Assembly: GCA_947495075.1 (NCBI GenBank)
Contig: CANLXH010000002.1
Coordinates: forward strand, 372,001 to 436,000
DNA from: an uncultured Croceitalea sp.
GTDB lineage: Bacteria; Bacteroidota; Bacteroidia; Flavobacteriales; Flavobacteriaceae
Direction of reading: 5' to 3'
Length of the DNA: 64,000 nucleotides
Below are positions 19,599-30,700 of this stretch, piece by piece. The notes under the pieces were generated by a model that was not told the origin of the DNA, did no database searches, and saw only the letters and a list, made by a program, of their open reading frames with translations. Both the position numbers and the translations under genes were made by a program. Each line of letters starts with the position of its first letter. Within the stretch, counting starts at the first letter, position 1.

Positions 19599-20168
19599 AT
19601 GTTCAAAGAACTCATTGAACTAGACAAGCAACTTTTTCTCTATTTAAACGGAATGGGGGCTCCGTTTTGGGACAGCTTTTGGCTTTATATGTCAAGAACC
19701 TTGAGTTTTGTTACAATTCCTATATTTCTATTTCTAGTTTTTTATCTGTACCAGAAATTTGGATATAAAAAAACAGCTATCGCCATAATTACAGTAAGTC
19801 TATTACTGCTTTGTACTGAACAACTCTCGGTATTGGTAAAACAAGGTACGGAAAGACTTAGACCATGCTATGATGATGAAATCCAAGAGGTAATGCGTTC
19901 GGTTAAAAGCTATTGCGGTGGCATATACAGCTATTTTTCCGCTCATGCTGCGAACTCTGTTGCACTTGCCAGTTTTTTTTCAATTCTGTTTAAAAAAGAA
20001 ACAAAAGTATTAGGGTTTATACTATTGATTTGGGCCTTATTAGTTAGTTATAGTCGTATCTATATTGGAGTGCATTTTCCTTTAGATGTAATTACGGGCA
20101 TTAGTGTTGGCGTACTTTTGGGTTGGTTTTTTGCCAAGTTATATGTATTGGTGTTAGGTAAAATTTAA
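19599..20168 (+). CDS. PAP2-family membrane phosphatase
   Basis: 189 aa with about five membrane helices and PAP2 motifs KQGTERLRP, SAHAAN and SRIYIGVHFPLDV. This is the typical short integral-membrane form (undecaprenyl-diphosphatase or lipid-A phosphatase type). It is the second PAP2 gene in a row but is only distantly related to the 297-aa neighbour. It overlaps the opposing small lipoprotein gene by 4 nt. Confidence 0.9.
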   Translation: MFKELIELDKQLFLYLNGMGAPFWDSFWLYMSRTLSFVTIPIFLFLVFYLYQKFGYKKTAIAIITVSLLLLCTEQLSVLVKQGTERLRPCYDDEIQEVMRSVKSYCGGIYSYFSAHAANSVALASFFSILFKKETKVLGFILLIWALLVSYSRIYIGVHFPLDVITGISVGVLLGWFFAKLYVLVLGKI

Positions 20169-20326
20169 TTTTTGCTCCCTTGCCTCGTTTTAGAATACTT
20201 ATTGGAGGGAACATCTGGTGGCAAGACCAACTTGTTTTCGTCCTTTGCAGTTGTCGTAACTGAAGATTTGGTACTTACACAGCTAGTTAATAAAATACAA
20301 CAGCATAAAAGTAATAGCGATTTCAT
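20165..20326 (-). CDS. Small lipoprotein
   Basis: 53 aa with a textbook lipoprotein signal (LLLLCCCILLTSC, lipidated Cys at about 16) and a short polar tail. ATG 20326 is the start that places the signal at the N-terminus. It converges on the PAP2 gene with a 4-nt overlap of stop codons. The function is unknown. Confidence 0.6.
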   Translation of the reverse strand: MKSLLLLCCCILLTSCVSTKSSVTTTAKDENKLVLPPDVPSNKYSKTRQGSKN

Positions 20327-20374
20327 TGTTATAATTTTAATTAAAAATACAAAAAAATACAAATAATATAACAA

Positions 20375-20910
20375 AATATGCCTTATGGACGAAAGCCTAA
20401 TATTAGAAAATTAGGTTTTGAAAAAGCCTGCAATACATTTATGATTATTTTTTAATACTCATCATCCCTTCGGCAAGCTCAGTAGAGCTCTTGGACTTAC
20501 CTCGACTCCTCTCAGCGCAGGCTTCTCAACCAGAAATTCTCAGACACAAAAAAACCTTACCGGGATGGTAAGGTTTTTTCAATTTGCTCCTCCTCTTAAA
20601 AAACGTTGGATTTAAGGGACTTTCTTCTCAAGTGAATTTAATGAATCGGTTTATGTGACCTATCAAATTTTATGATAATTCAAATTGAAAAATTATTAAC
20701 TAAAAATTTAATTAATTGTACCAAGATTACAATCCCTCCGTATACGAAATTTTTATCAACCCTCATAGCAGGAAAACCTTAAAATTCTAAGGTTTAAATG
20801 CAATGGTTTTAATTATTTTTTAAATAGACGATTTTTCCTACAATAAAATAAAGAGTATTTTATCTTTTATTTTCTAGTTTTAAACCATCAAACCAAAATT
20901 ACTCCTACCA
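20375..20910. other. Intergenic region upstream of Rhs module B
   Basis: No gene seen. It contains the hairpin terminator at 20551-20579 and, at 20461-20530, a GC-richer stretch unlike the AT-rich surroundings. The promoter of the Rhs module should lie in the AT-rich 20640-20900 part. Confidence 0.5.
20551..20579 (+). terminator. Hairpin terminator
   Basis: Perfect stem AAAACCTTACC / GGTAAGGTTTT with a 5-nt loop and a T-run on the plus strand. The A-run on the other side would let it work in both directions. It separates the sulfur/lipid block from the second Rhs module. Confidence 0.75.
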
Positions 20911-23900
20911 ATGAGGATAAAAAACTTAATATTTTCTCTTCTTTTTTTATGTGTTCAAATTAATAATTCTCAAGAACTCTCAGAGATTACTCCGCCCTCA
21001 CCAGAAGCAGCATCCTTTGGTAAATTTACCGAAGTACCCGTTTCTTTATATACAGGACTTGCTAATGTTTCCATTCCAATAACTTCTTTTGAAGTAGGCG
21101 GCAAATCTTTTCCTGTGAGTTTAAGCTATCATGGTAGAGGGGTTAAGGTTAATGAAATTCCATCAAGAGTAGGTATGGGCTGGGCGCTAAATGCAGGTGG
21201 TGCTATAAGCAGACAAACCAGATATGTAGCAGATGATAAGGCTACCTATGGTTACCTAAAGAGTACAAATAGCTTAATTACCAAACTAGCATCAGGAGAT
21301 TGGTTTACCTCCCAAAGTGCTAGAACTAGTTACCTAAGTCAAGGAACTGTTACTAGAGAAGCTACCGACCGCCTTCCAGACATGTTTAGTCTCCAAGCAA
21401 GTGGTGTTTCTGCAAAGTTTATTATGGATTACAAATCTCCTCATGAGCCTATTCTACAAAAATATGATGATTTAGAAGTCACTTATGTTTTAGGTGTAGA
21501 TACACAAGATCCTTCGGCAGGAGAACGAATCATCAGTTTTCAAGCAGTCGATGCCCAAGGTTTTACCTATTATTTTGGGATTTCAAAAGACGGTAATCGT
21601 ATTGCTCGTAATTGGGACCAGACTTTGGGGAGTTATAATTTTCCCATGGTAGGTAGTTATGGCGCTACACCAGCAAGCGACTTTTATAGAGTTTACAATA
21701 CTTGGCAACTCATGGATATAGAAAGTCCTCATGGAGAACTCGCCAGCTTTTATTATGCCCAAGAAGTTTCAGAATATTTCAGTAGGTCTTATGATAAGGT
21801 AGAAAACGAAAACGGTAGTCCCACAAACTACTCTTCAAAAATAGAAAGCCATCAATACCAACTCCGTAAAATAGTACATACCGATGGAGAAATTGTTTTT
21901 GAGCAATTCTTAGCAGATGATCGAGAAGACTTTCAAGGAAGTTATGCATTAGATAAAATTAGCATTTATGATCAGGATTTAAATTATGTAAAATCTTTTG
22001 AGCTCAACCAAAGTTATCAAACCGGAGTGAGTAATGGCAATCAAAATGCACAATTAACCAATTTAGAACCCACAGGAGAATCCTCTAAAAGACTTTTTTT
22101 AGATTCCGTTGTAGAACAGGGGAAAAATGGAGTAAGCAAACCCCCTTACGTATTAAATTATTATAAGAGAAACATGCTTCCTCACAGGTATTCCAATTCA
22201 CAAGATTATTGGGGATACTATAACGGAGCCGATAATGGACAATTTCTAACTTTTGCGAACTATGGTTCTTTTAATATCAATAGAAGAGTAAATCTCGAAA
22301 AATCTAAGTACGGTATTTTAGATAAAATCACCTACCCCACAGGAGGTTCAACCACGTTTACTTATGAACATAATAAAGGAGTTTTGGGAGCTCAACATAA
22401 CAATGTCTTTTTGCCAGATATCAATCCAATAGATGGTGACACCAATTATAGTGCTGGTCTTAATCATTTAATGTATACAGGTTCTCCTTTTTATAACGCT
22501 AGTACACATAACTATAGTAGAACTTTTACCATAAATAATTATGTAAATACTTCTTTTACATATAACATATGGTATCAAGAAGATACGGGTTGTAGCGAAA
22601 CGGTAATTACGGGTGATTGTAGATTTAAGGCTTACTTAGATGGAAATGGCACTACCTATAATTTACTTAAAGGCAATCATACAATTAATATTTCCCCAGG
22701 AACCTATACCTTAAGAGTAGAACCCACTCCAATCGATCATGACCCTGTAAACAATACAGACGACCATTTTACAGTAGAAGTAAATTGGGAAGAACAAGTA
22801 AATGACTCCCAACTTTTTGCATCAGGAAAACGCATTAAAGAAGTGAAATTTTATGATGATGATGGGTCTTTAGAATCTTTTAAAGTATATGAATATGGGC
22901 CAGGAGCTATATTAGGCATACAATCTTTTAACACGCTGCAAAGTGTTCCTAGTGGTCCTTTTAATATTCTACAACCTTTAGGAGCAGTTCCTGGAAGTCC
23001 GTTAAGTACCTACCAAGGCAATACCATCGGATATCCTTATGTTACCGAATATTATGGAAATAAGGATACCAATATTGGCAAAACCGAATATGAATATACT
23101 ATTCAAGCAGATACAGGAGATTATGCAAGTTTCCCTTACCACCCACCCACAGATAATGAGTGGCTACGAGGTTTACCTATATCTATTAAAAATTATAAAA
23201 AAGAAGCTGGCAATACTTATAGCTTGGTAAAGCAGACAGTATATAAATATCTATATGGAAATCATTTTGTTGGAAATATTCCTAGAGCTATCCCAGAAAT
23301 CTTTACACCCAAACCAAAACGACTTGATATAGATCAAGATTACCCTATAGGGAACACCACAGGTTTATCAAGTGATGGGCTTCCGTATGCATATACAAAC
23401 ACCCTGTATAGATTACCACTGATACACTTATATTTTCCTGATGGTAATCCTTTTAATGGTCCATTAGATTATAAAATCTATCATTTTACAGGAGGTACCA
23501 TGAACCAATTTTCAACAACAGAAACTTTTTATTATGTTAATGGGAACACCATCAACTATTCAGAAAACACTTATGATTATGCCAATCATAATCAAGTAGC
23601 AAGTACTTTAAGCCAAGCCAGTGATGATAAAGCAACAATAACTACCTATACCTATCCACAAAGTAATATTCCTACACCAGGATCTCCAATAGACGATTTA
23701 CAAACACAAAATAGGCATGTTCCACTAGAGGTCAAGGCTTACAAAGATGAAGACGAGGATGGTATTGCCGATATTAATGAAGCTTTAAACTATCTAAAAA
23801 CTACTTATGCATGGACAAATGGAATCTTAGAACCAAGTCTTGTGCAGGCAAGTAAGGCTTTGGATGAAAATTCCTTAGAAGATATCATTCATTATCATAG

Positions 23901-24297
23901 TTATAATGCATTGGGCAAACCTTTAGAGATCTCCAAAACAGATGGACTAAGAATCAGCTATGTGTGGGGATATAACGATACCTATCCTGTAGCTAAAGTA
24001 GAGAATGCAACATACGCAGAAGTAGTAGCAACTGGTGTAAACCTCTTTGTTCTTAATAACACTTCTAGTAGTGAAGTCGCTAAGAAACTAGAACTCAACA
24101 AAATTAGAGCTAACCTCCCTAACGCTATGGTATCTACTTTTATTTATAAGCCTATGGTTGGCATCACTCAAATGACCGACCCAAAGGGGTACACTATGAC
24201 CTATCATTATGATGACCTGAATAGATTAAAGGAAGTTAGAGATCATAACAACAAATTAGTTTCTGAGAACAAATACCATTACAAAAACGAACAGTAG
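20911..24297 (+). CDS. Secreted YD-repeat partner protein of the Rhs module, copy B
   Basis: 1128 aa with a signal peptide and the partner signature (VPVSLYTGLANVSIPI, FPVSLSYHGRGVKV, RVGMGWALNAGG) near the N-terminus. A long beta-rich middle follows, and C-terminal YD repeats (YKPMVGITQMTDPKGY, YHYDDLNRL). It is homologous to the 1047-aa product at 4246-7389, with the same C-terminal ending NKYHYKN/NIYHYKN. It is the first gene of a four-gene plus-strand operon (4 nt to the next). Role inferred: shell partner of the Rhs protein, as TcB is to TcC. Confidence 0.87.
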   Translation: MRIKNLIFSLLFLCVQINNSQELSEITPPSPEAASFGKFTEVPVSLYTGLANVSIPITSFEVGGKSFPVSLSYHGRGVKVNEIPSRVGMGWALNAGGAISRQTRYVADDKATYGYLKSTNSLITKLASGDWFTSQSARTSYLSQGTVTREATDRLPDMFSLQASGVSAKFIMDYKSPHEPILQKYDDLEVTYVLGVDTQDPSAGERIISFQAVDAQGFTYYFGISKDGNRIARNWDQTLGSYNFPMVGSYGATPASDFYRVYNTWQLMDIESPHGELASFYYAQEVSEYFSRSYDKVENENGSPTNYSSKIESHQYQLRKIVHTDGEIVFEQFLADDREDFQGSYALDKISIYDQDLNYVKSFELNQSYQTGVSNGNQNAQLTNLEPTGESSKRLFLDSVVEQGKNGVSKPPYVLNYYKRNMLPHRYSNSQDYWGYYNGADNGQFLTFANYGSFNINRRVNLEKSKYGILDKITYPTGGSTTFTYEHNKGVLGAQHNNVFLPDINPIDGDTNYSAGLNHLMYTGSPFYNASTHNYSRTFTINNYVNTSFTYNIWYQEDTGCSETVITGDCRFKAYLDGNGTTYNLLKGNHTINISPGTYTLRVEPTPIDHDPVNNTDDHFTVEVNWEEQVNDSQLFASGKRIKEVKFYDDDGSLESFKVYEYGPGAILGIQSFNTLQSVPSGPFNILQPLGAVPGSPLSTYQGNTIGYPYVTEYYGNKDTNIGKTEYEYTIQADTGDYASFPYHPPTDNEWLRGLPISIKNYKKEAGNTYSLVKQTVYKYLYGNHFVGNIPRAIPEIFTPKPKRLDIDQDYPIGNTTGLSSDGLPYAYTNTLYRLPLIHLYFPDGNPFNGPLDYKIYHFTGGTMNQFSTTETFYYVNGNTINYSENTYDYANHNQVASTLSQASDDKATITTYTYPQSNIPTPGSPIDDLQTQNRHVPLEVKAYKDEDEDGIADINEALNYLKTTYAWTNGILEPSLVQASKALDENSLEDIIHYHSYNALGKPLEISKTDGLRISYVWGYNDTYPVAKVENATYAEVVATGVNLFVLNNTSSSEVAKKLELNKIRANLPNAMVSTFIYKPMVGITQMTDPKGYTMTYHYDDLNRLKEVRDHNNKLVSENKYHYKNEQ

Positions 24298-24301
24298 TAA
24301 A

Positions 24302-24757
24302 ATGAAAAATCAAATCAATTTTAAAACAATATATTACCCCCTCTTCGTATTATTTATACTGCTGAACAGCAATCTGGTAGTAGCTCAGCAAACCAACGCT
24401 GAAAAAATAGTAGGTTCATGGGTATTCGAAGCAGAAGCCTCTTTTTCTAGTATGAATAAAAAGGCTAGTGATTTTATGAACAAGAATCCACAATTAAAAT
24501 TGCAGATTCAATCGGCATATATCGGTAAGACCATCACTTTCCTTTCTAATGGAAATTATTCGCAAACATTAGGAGATGGTGCAAAATCTTCTGGTCAGTG
24601 GAAACTTAACGGAAGTACAGTCCTTATTGCCGCTCCTGACGGTGCTGTATTCAGTTATAATTTTAATCTCTCTAACACCAATCTATTGCTTACTGCTGTC
24701 CATGAGCAAGGGAAATCTGTAAGTATAGTACCTAACCAATATTTCATCAAAATTTAA
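24302..24757 (+). CDS. Small secreted lipocalin-like protein of the Rhs module, copy B
   Basis: 151 aa with a signal peptide ending around VVAQ. The body shares the GSWVFEAEASF, QLKLQIQSAYIG and GQWKL pattern with the 153-aa protein at 3780-4241. It sits in the same place between the YD partner and the Rhs gene, 4 nt after one and 10 nt before the other. Conservation of the trio in two loci argues for a shared working unit. No function is known. Confidence 0.82.
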   Translation: MKNQINFKTIYYPLFVLFILLNSNLVVAQQTNAEKIVGSWVFEAEASFSSMNKKASDFMNKNPQLKLQIQSAYIGKTITFLSNGNYSQTLGDGAKSSGQWKLNGSTVLIAAPDGAVFSYNFNLSNTNLLLTAVHEQGKSVSIVPNQYFIKI

Positions 24758-24767
24758 CCCGAACTCT

Positions 24768-27700
24768 ATGATGATTACACATTCAAAAAAAATATTGAGT
24801 TCCCTTCTTGTTCTATTCTCCTTTTCTCTTGGTTTTGCACAGTTTGGTGGCGGTGGTGGAACAAATAGTTATAGCATATCAGGATCAACTTCGGTCTATG
24901 TAGGAGATACCAAACAATATGTGCTTAGTGGAAGTAATGCTACTAGTAGTACCTGGGGGATTAACTCCAGCTATGGCAGCGTAAACTCTTCAACTCTCAC
25001 TACGGCCTCCATTAACTTTACTGCTTCGGGAAATACCGCTGTAGATGCTGCAGTACAAGATAATATGGGAAACTTTTATTTTGTGACCCTTAATGTTAGT
25101 GTTAATCCTGGGCTATCACCAGGGAATATCTCAGGTGCTCAAACCATTTGCTATAGTGGTAATCCGGGCAACTTAAGCAATAGTACTTCTGCTTCAGGTG
25201 GTCCAGGAGGCTATGCCTACCAGTGGCAAATCTCTAGTAATAATAGCAGCTGGTCTAACATTAGTGGTGCTACAGGTACAAGTTACAATCCTCCTACTGG
25301 CTTAACTTCTTCTAGATGGTACCGTAGAAGAGTAATTTCTGGTAGTTTTACAAAATATACACCATCAGTAAAAGTAACGGTGAAAGCTGCACTTACTCCG
25401 GGTAGCATTAACGGAGCCAAGACCATTTGTTATAACAATAGTGCGGGCACTTTAGGCAATAGTAGTTCTCCTACTAACGGATTAGGTGGCTATGCCTACC
25501 AATGGCAAGTTTCTAGTAATAATAGCAGTTGGTCTAATATTAGTGGTGCTACGAGTAGTAGCTATGCTCCAGGAAACTTAACAGCTTCTAGATGGTATAG
25601 ACGTAGCGTAGTCTCATGTAGCCAGACCAAATATACTCTATCAGTAAAGGTAACTGTACAGCCGAACCTCTTCGCAGGAAGTATTAATAGTACCCAAACG
25701 GTCTGTTATTCCGGGAACCCAAGTACACTTGGCAACAGTTCGTCTCCCTCTGGTGGTAATGGTAGTTATGCCTATCAATGGCAGTACTCGGCTAACGGCA
25801 GTAGTGGTTGGACCAATATTAGTGGCGGAACATCAACCACGTATAACCCTCCAAGCGGGCTTACGGCGAACCGATGGTACCGCAGGCGGGTCATTTCCTG
25901 TAGCCAGACCAAATATACTCTATCAGTAAAGGTAACTGTACAGCCTAACCTCTCCGCAGGAAGTATTAATGGTACCCAAACGGTCTGTTATTCCGGGAAC
26001 CCCAGTACACTTGGCAACAGTTCGTCTCCCTCTGGTGGTAATGGTAGTTATGCCTATCAATGGCAGTACTCGGCTAACGGCAGTAGTGGTTGGACCAATA
26101 TTAGTGGCGGAACATCAACCACGTATAACCCTCCAAGCGGGCTTACGGCGAACCGATGGTACCGCAGGCGAGTGATTTCCTGTAGCCAAACTAAATACAC
26201 AGGGTCAATAATGGTAACGGTAATTGGGCAGGTATCCACCCCGTCCACCCCTAGTATAACAAACAACTGTGGCAGCACGGTGCTGACCAGAAGCAACCCT
26301 CCCAATGGGATTACCTGGTATTGGCAGAGTAGTTCTAGTGGCACGAGCACTTCAAACTCATCGAGCTCTGTTACTAGAACCAGTGGTGCCGTATATTATT
26401 TAAGAGGTAGGACAAACACTGGTGGCTGCTGGGGCTCAGCAAGAACAGTAAACTATACAATAACCCAGCCTAGTACCTGGTATGCAGATACGGATGGTGA
26501 TGGCTATGGAAATCCTTCTGCTTCCACAACAAGTTGTACACAACCTTCAGGATATGTGAGTAATAATAGCGATTATAATGACAGCAGTGTTTATTTTACA
26601 AACATCTCACCACAGACTTTTTATAGAGATGTAGATGGTGATGGTTTTGGAGATGCAAATGACACGGCTTCTTACAGTATAGCACCTCCTGGTTTTACTA
26701 GCAATAATACAGACCAATGTCCAGAAGATTATGGCACAGGTAATGGGTGTGAATATACAACGCCAACTTTGAGTAACGAGAACTATGTGTTTACCAGAAG
26801 CTATCAAGAACCTTTAAATAATGCCTCTGAATTAAAGAATAATAGAGAGGTTATAGAGTCTGTTACCTATTTAGACGGACTTGGCAGACCAAAACAAAGT
26901 ATTGGTATTAAGGCTAGTGGAAATGCACCTATACGCAGTGTATCCGAATGGAATATAGATTGGTCGCTTGGTAGCGGAAGTACCCCATTCTTTAATCAAA
27001 ATGGGTCAACTTCTGAGAATGAAAGAATCAATGACTTTAATCCCTTTGGTCAAGAATCCCTCATATGGCGATGTGGTAACGATGCTAGTAGTAATGCTGA
27101 TGGAGGTTGGAATACCGATTATTTTAATGTGGATAAGAATATGAGCTATCGCTACAGCACCTGGGTAAAACGTACTGGTTCCCAAGATGGAAGAACTTGG
27201 CATGGCACACAAAACGTAGCTAATTTAAATGGAAGTAATAATGGCAACCCTTATTTTTGGGTAGGTGATTTACCGCAATTAGACACTTGGTATCTTTTGG
27301 TTGGTGTAGTGCATCCTAGTAATTATAATGGAGGTGATACTGGCGTAAGTGGCGTATATGATATACATGGAAACAAAGTACTAGATGGTACAGAGTTTAA
27401 ATGGCGGGCAGATACCACTACTTCTAGGTTTAGAGATTACCTCTATTATGCTACAGATATTAATGTGCGACAATATTTTTGGAATCCCGTACTCCAAAAA
27501 ATGGATGGTACAGAGTCTTCTCTTGATGCTTTAGTGTATAAAAAACAGGGAAAAGACATCATTACCCATATAGACTATGATAATTATGGCAGACAAACCA
27601 AGCAATGGCTTCCTTATCATGAGACTACAGGTAATGTGGGCAGTTACCGCATGGGAGATATTGGATTAGAAACCAAAGAATATTACCAGAATACCTATAC

Positions 27701-30700
27701 GGATGATTTTACAGGGATGGCAGCTATTGAAATGAATCCATATTCTCAAAAAGAAATAGAACCCTCTGCTTTGGGTCGGGTACAAAAACAAGCCGCTCCT
27801 GGTAAAGATTGGAAAATGGATGGAGGCCATGAAATAGCTTTTGACTATGGAACCAATGTCTTAAATGAAGTACGCTATTATAGAGTAACCACAAGTTTTG
27901 CGAACAACACTTATACCCCTAGCTTAATAGATAATGAGGGTTTTTATGCTGCAGGCAAACTCAATAAAACCATTACCAGAGATGAAAACTGGACTAGTGG
28001 TAAAAACCATACTACGGAAGAGTTTACCAACAAGATGGGGCAAGTGGTACTCAAACGGACCTATGATGGTGGTGTTGCGCATGACACCTATTATGTGTAT
28101 GACAATTACGGAAACCTTACCTACGTCATCCCTCCAAAGGTTACCACCGGTAGTGTAAGCACAACCGAACTTAATGAGCTGTGTTACCAATACAAGTACG
28201 ACCACCGTAACCGTTTGGTGGAGAAGAAAATACCAGGCAAGGACTGGGAGTATATTGTGTATAACAAATTGGACCAACCCATAATGACCCAGGATGCTAA
28301 TCTAAGAGCAAACAATGAGTGGTTTTTTACCAAATACGATGCCTTTGGTAGGGTAGTATATACAGGAAGAGATGATAATACTTCAGCAACTAGGATTGCA
28401 GCACAAAACGCAGCTAACAATACTACTACAACATATGAAACCAGACGTAGTACATCTTTAAACTTGGCAGGTACCAATGTGTATTATAGTAATGACGCTT
28501 ACCTTAACAGCTTTAATAAAGTGTTCACCATCAACTATTACGACACCTATGTGGATACCGATGGACTTAGTGTTCCTGCTACGGTATTGGGACAGGCAAA
28601 GGCTACCAGTACCCAAGGCCTAGCCACGGTAAGCAAAGTGCGGGTACTGGGCACTAACGATTGGATAACTACCATTACAGGTTATGATGTTAAGGGGAGA
28701 CCTATCTATACTGCTAGTAAGAACAACTACTTAAATACCACAGATATTGTGGAGAGTAGATTGGACTTTACAGGCAGGGTACTAGAGACCAAGACTACAC
28801 ATACCAAGGGTACAAACCCAGCAATAGTGACCACGGATTTATTTGACTATGATGCCATGGGTAGAATGACCTCCCAAAGACAAACCATTAATGGGCAAGC
28901 ACAGCAGACTATAGTAGAAAATGGCTATGATGAGTTGGGGCAATTAACCCAAAAAACTGTTGGAGGTGGTCTACAAACTGTAGATTACGATTACAATGTA
29001 AGAGGCTGGCTCAAGAGCATTAACAATACCACAAGTTTGGGCAACGACCTCTTTGCATTTGATATTAATTACAACACGGCAGACCATGGCGCCACAGCAT
29101 TATACAACGGTAATATTTCCGAAACGGAATGGAGGACAGCCAATGACAATACCTTACGATGGTACCATTATGGGTACGATGCATTAAATCGAATTACAGG
29201 TGCGACCGACAATACAGGCAATTATAACCTTTATGATTTAACCTATGATAAGAATGGGAACATCCTATCCTTAAAAAGGAAAGGGAGCACGAATGCCGGA
29301 GCAACTAGTTTTGGTACAATGGACAATCTAACCTACCATTACAGTAGTGGGGAAGTAAGTAATAAGCTCTTGAGAGTTCGTGATTGGACAACAAATGCAG
29401 AAGGTTTTAAAGACAGTGCCTCTCCTACAAGTGATGACTACACCTATGATGCTAATGGTAATATGCTTAGGGATTTAAACAAAGGGATTAACACAAATAT
29501 TGGCTATAACCATTTAAACCTACCAACATCTGTAACGCTTAGTGGCGGAACCATTTCGTATATTTATGATGCCACAGGTGTTAAGTTAAAGAAGACTGTG
29601 GGAAGTTCTGTGACAGAATATGCGGGTAATTATATTTATGAAAATGGGAGTTTACAGTTCTTTAGCCATGCGGAGGGCTATGTAGATGTAGAAGGAGGCT
29701 ATGATTATATATACCAATACAAGGACCATTTGGGCAATGTAAGATTATCGTATACCGATAACAACGGTACCCTAGAAATTATAGAGGAGAACAACTACTA
29801 TCCCTTTGGGCTAAAGCATAAAGGGTATAACGGAAGCGTATCTCCATTGGGGAACTCCGTTGCACAACGATGGAAATTTGGAGGAAAAGAACTTAATGAT
29901 GAGTTGAACCTCGATTGGTATGATGTAAGTGCACGGAACTATGACCCTGCCATTGGAAGATGGATGAATCTTGATCCGTTGGCGGAACAGATGAGAAGGC
30001 ATAGTCCGTATAATTATGCGTTTGATAATCCGATTTATTTTACTGATCCTGATGGGATGGCACCTGTTGCAAGTTCTGAATATTGTCCTTCTTGTAAAAC
30101 CGAACAAGATTGGATTGATTACCAAAATGAAATCGATAACATAGGAACAGCTCTGGGCTTTGATAATGCCAGTCATATGGCAAGCAATCTCGATCATATG
30201 CAATTGACCATAGATGAAAAGGGCAATCAGGTGTTATATGTCAATGGTTCTCAAGTTGATAGAACTGAAAGCAAAAGTAGATTATCAGCGTTTGGAGAAT
30301 TCTTCATGCCACTTGTTGAGGGTGCTCCTAGAGCGATAACAAAATTATTTCAATCAAAATCAACTACTAAAGTTTTTAGAGTTCAAGGTGGAGATTTGCC
30401 AAATGCTAGTAAAAATCGTTTTATTTTTGACTCAAACGGAAATTTAAGTATTCAAGGTGATGAAATGCTTTTTGTTAATTTCAATGATGAAGCAAGAGCC
30501 ATTCAATTTTTAGGAAAGCGAGGAAATAATGCAGAATTAATAAGTTTTGATATTAACTCTGATTTTGCTAAAACAATTAAGAAAGACGCTATTCCTCAAA
30601 GACTTGGTAGATTGAATCCAACAAAACCTCAACAAGTTGACCAGACAATATCAAATAGCTCGTTTGGAATTCCGAATAACTATTTTGATGATTTATTAAA

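Noticed and set aside
25659-26222. Regularly spaced repeats suggestive of a CRISPR or satellite array
   Set aside because: The period of 282 bp is an exact multiple of three inside an open frame and encodes Ig-like units; there are no spacers.
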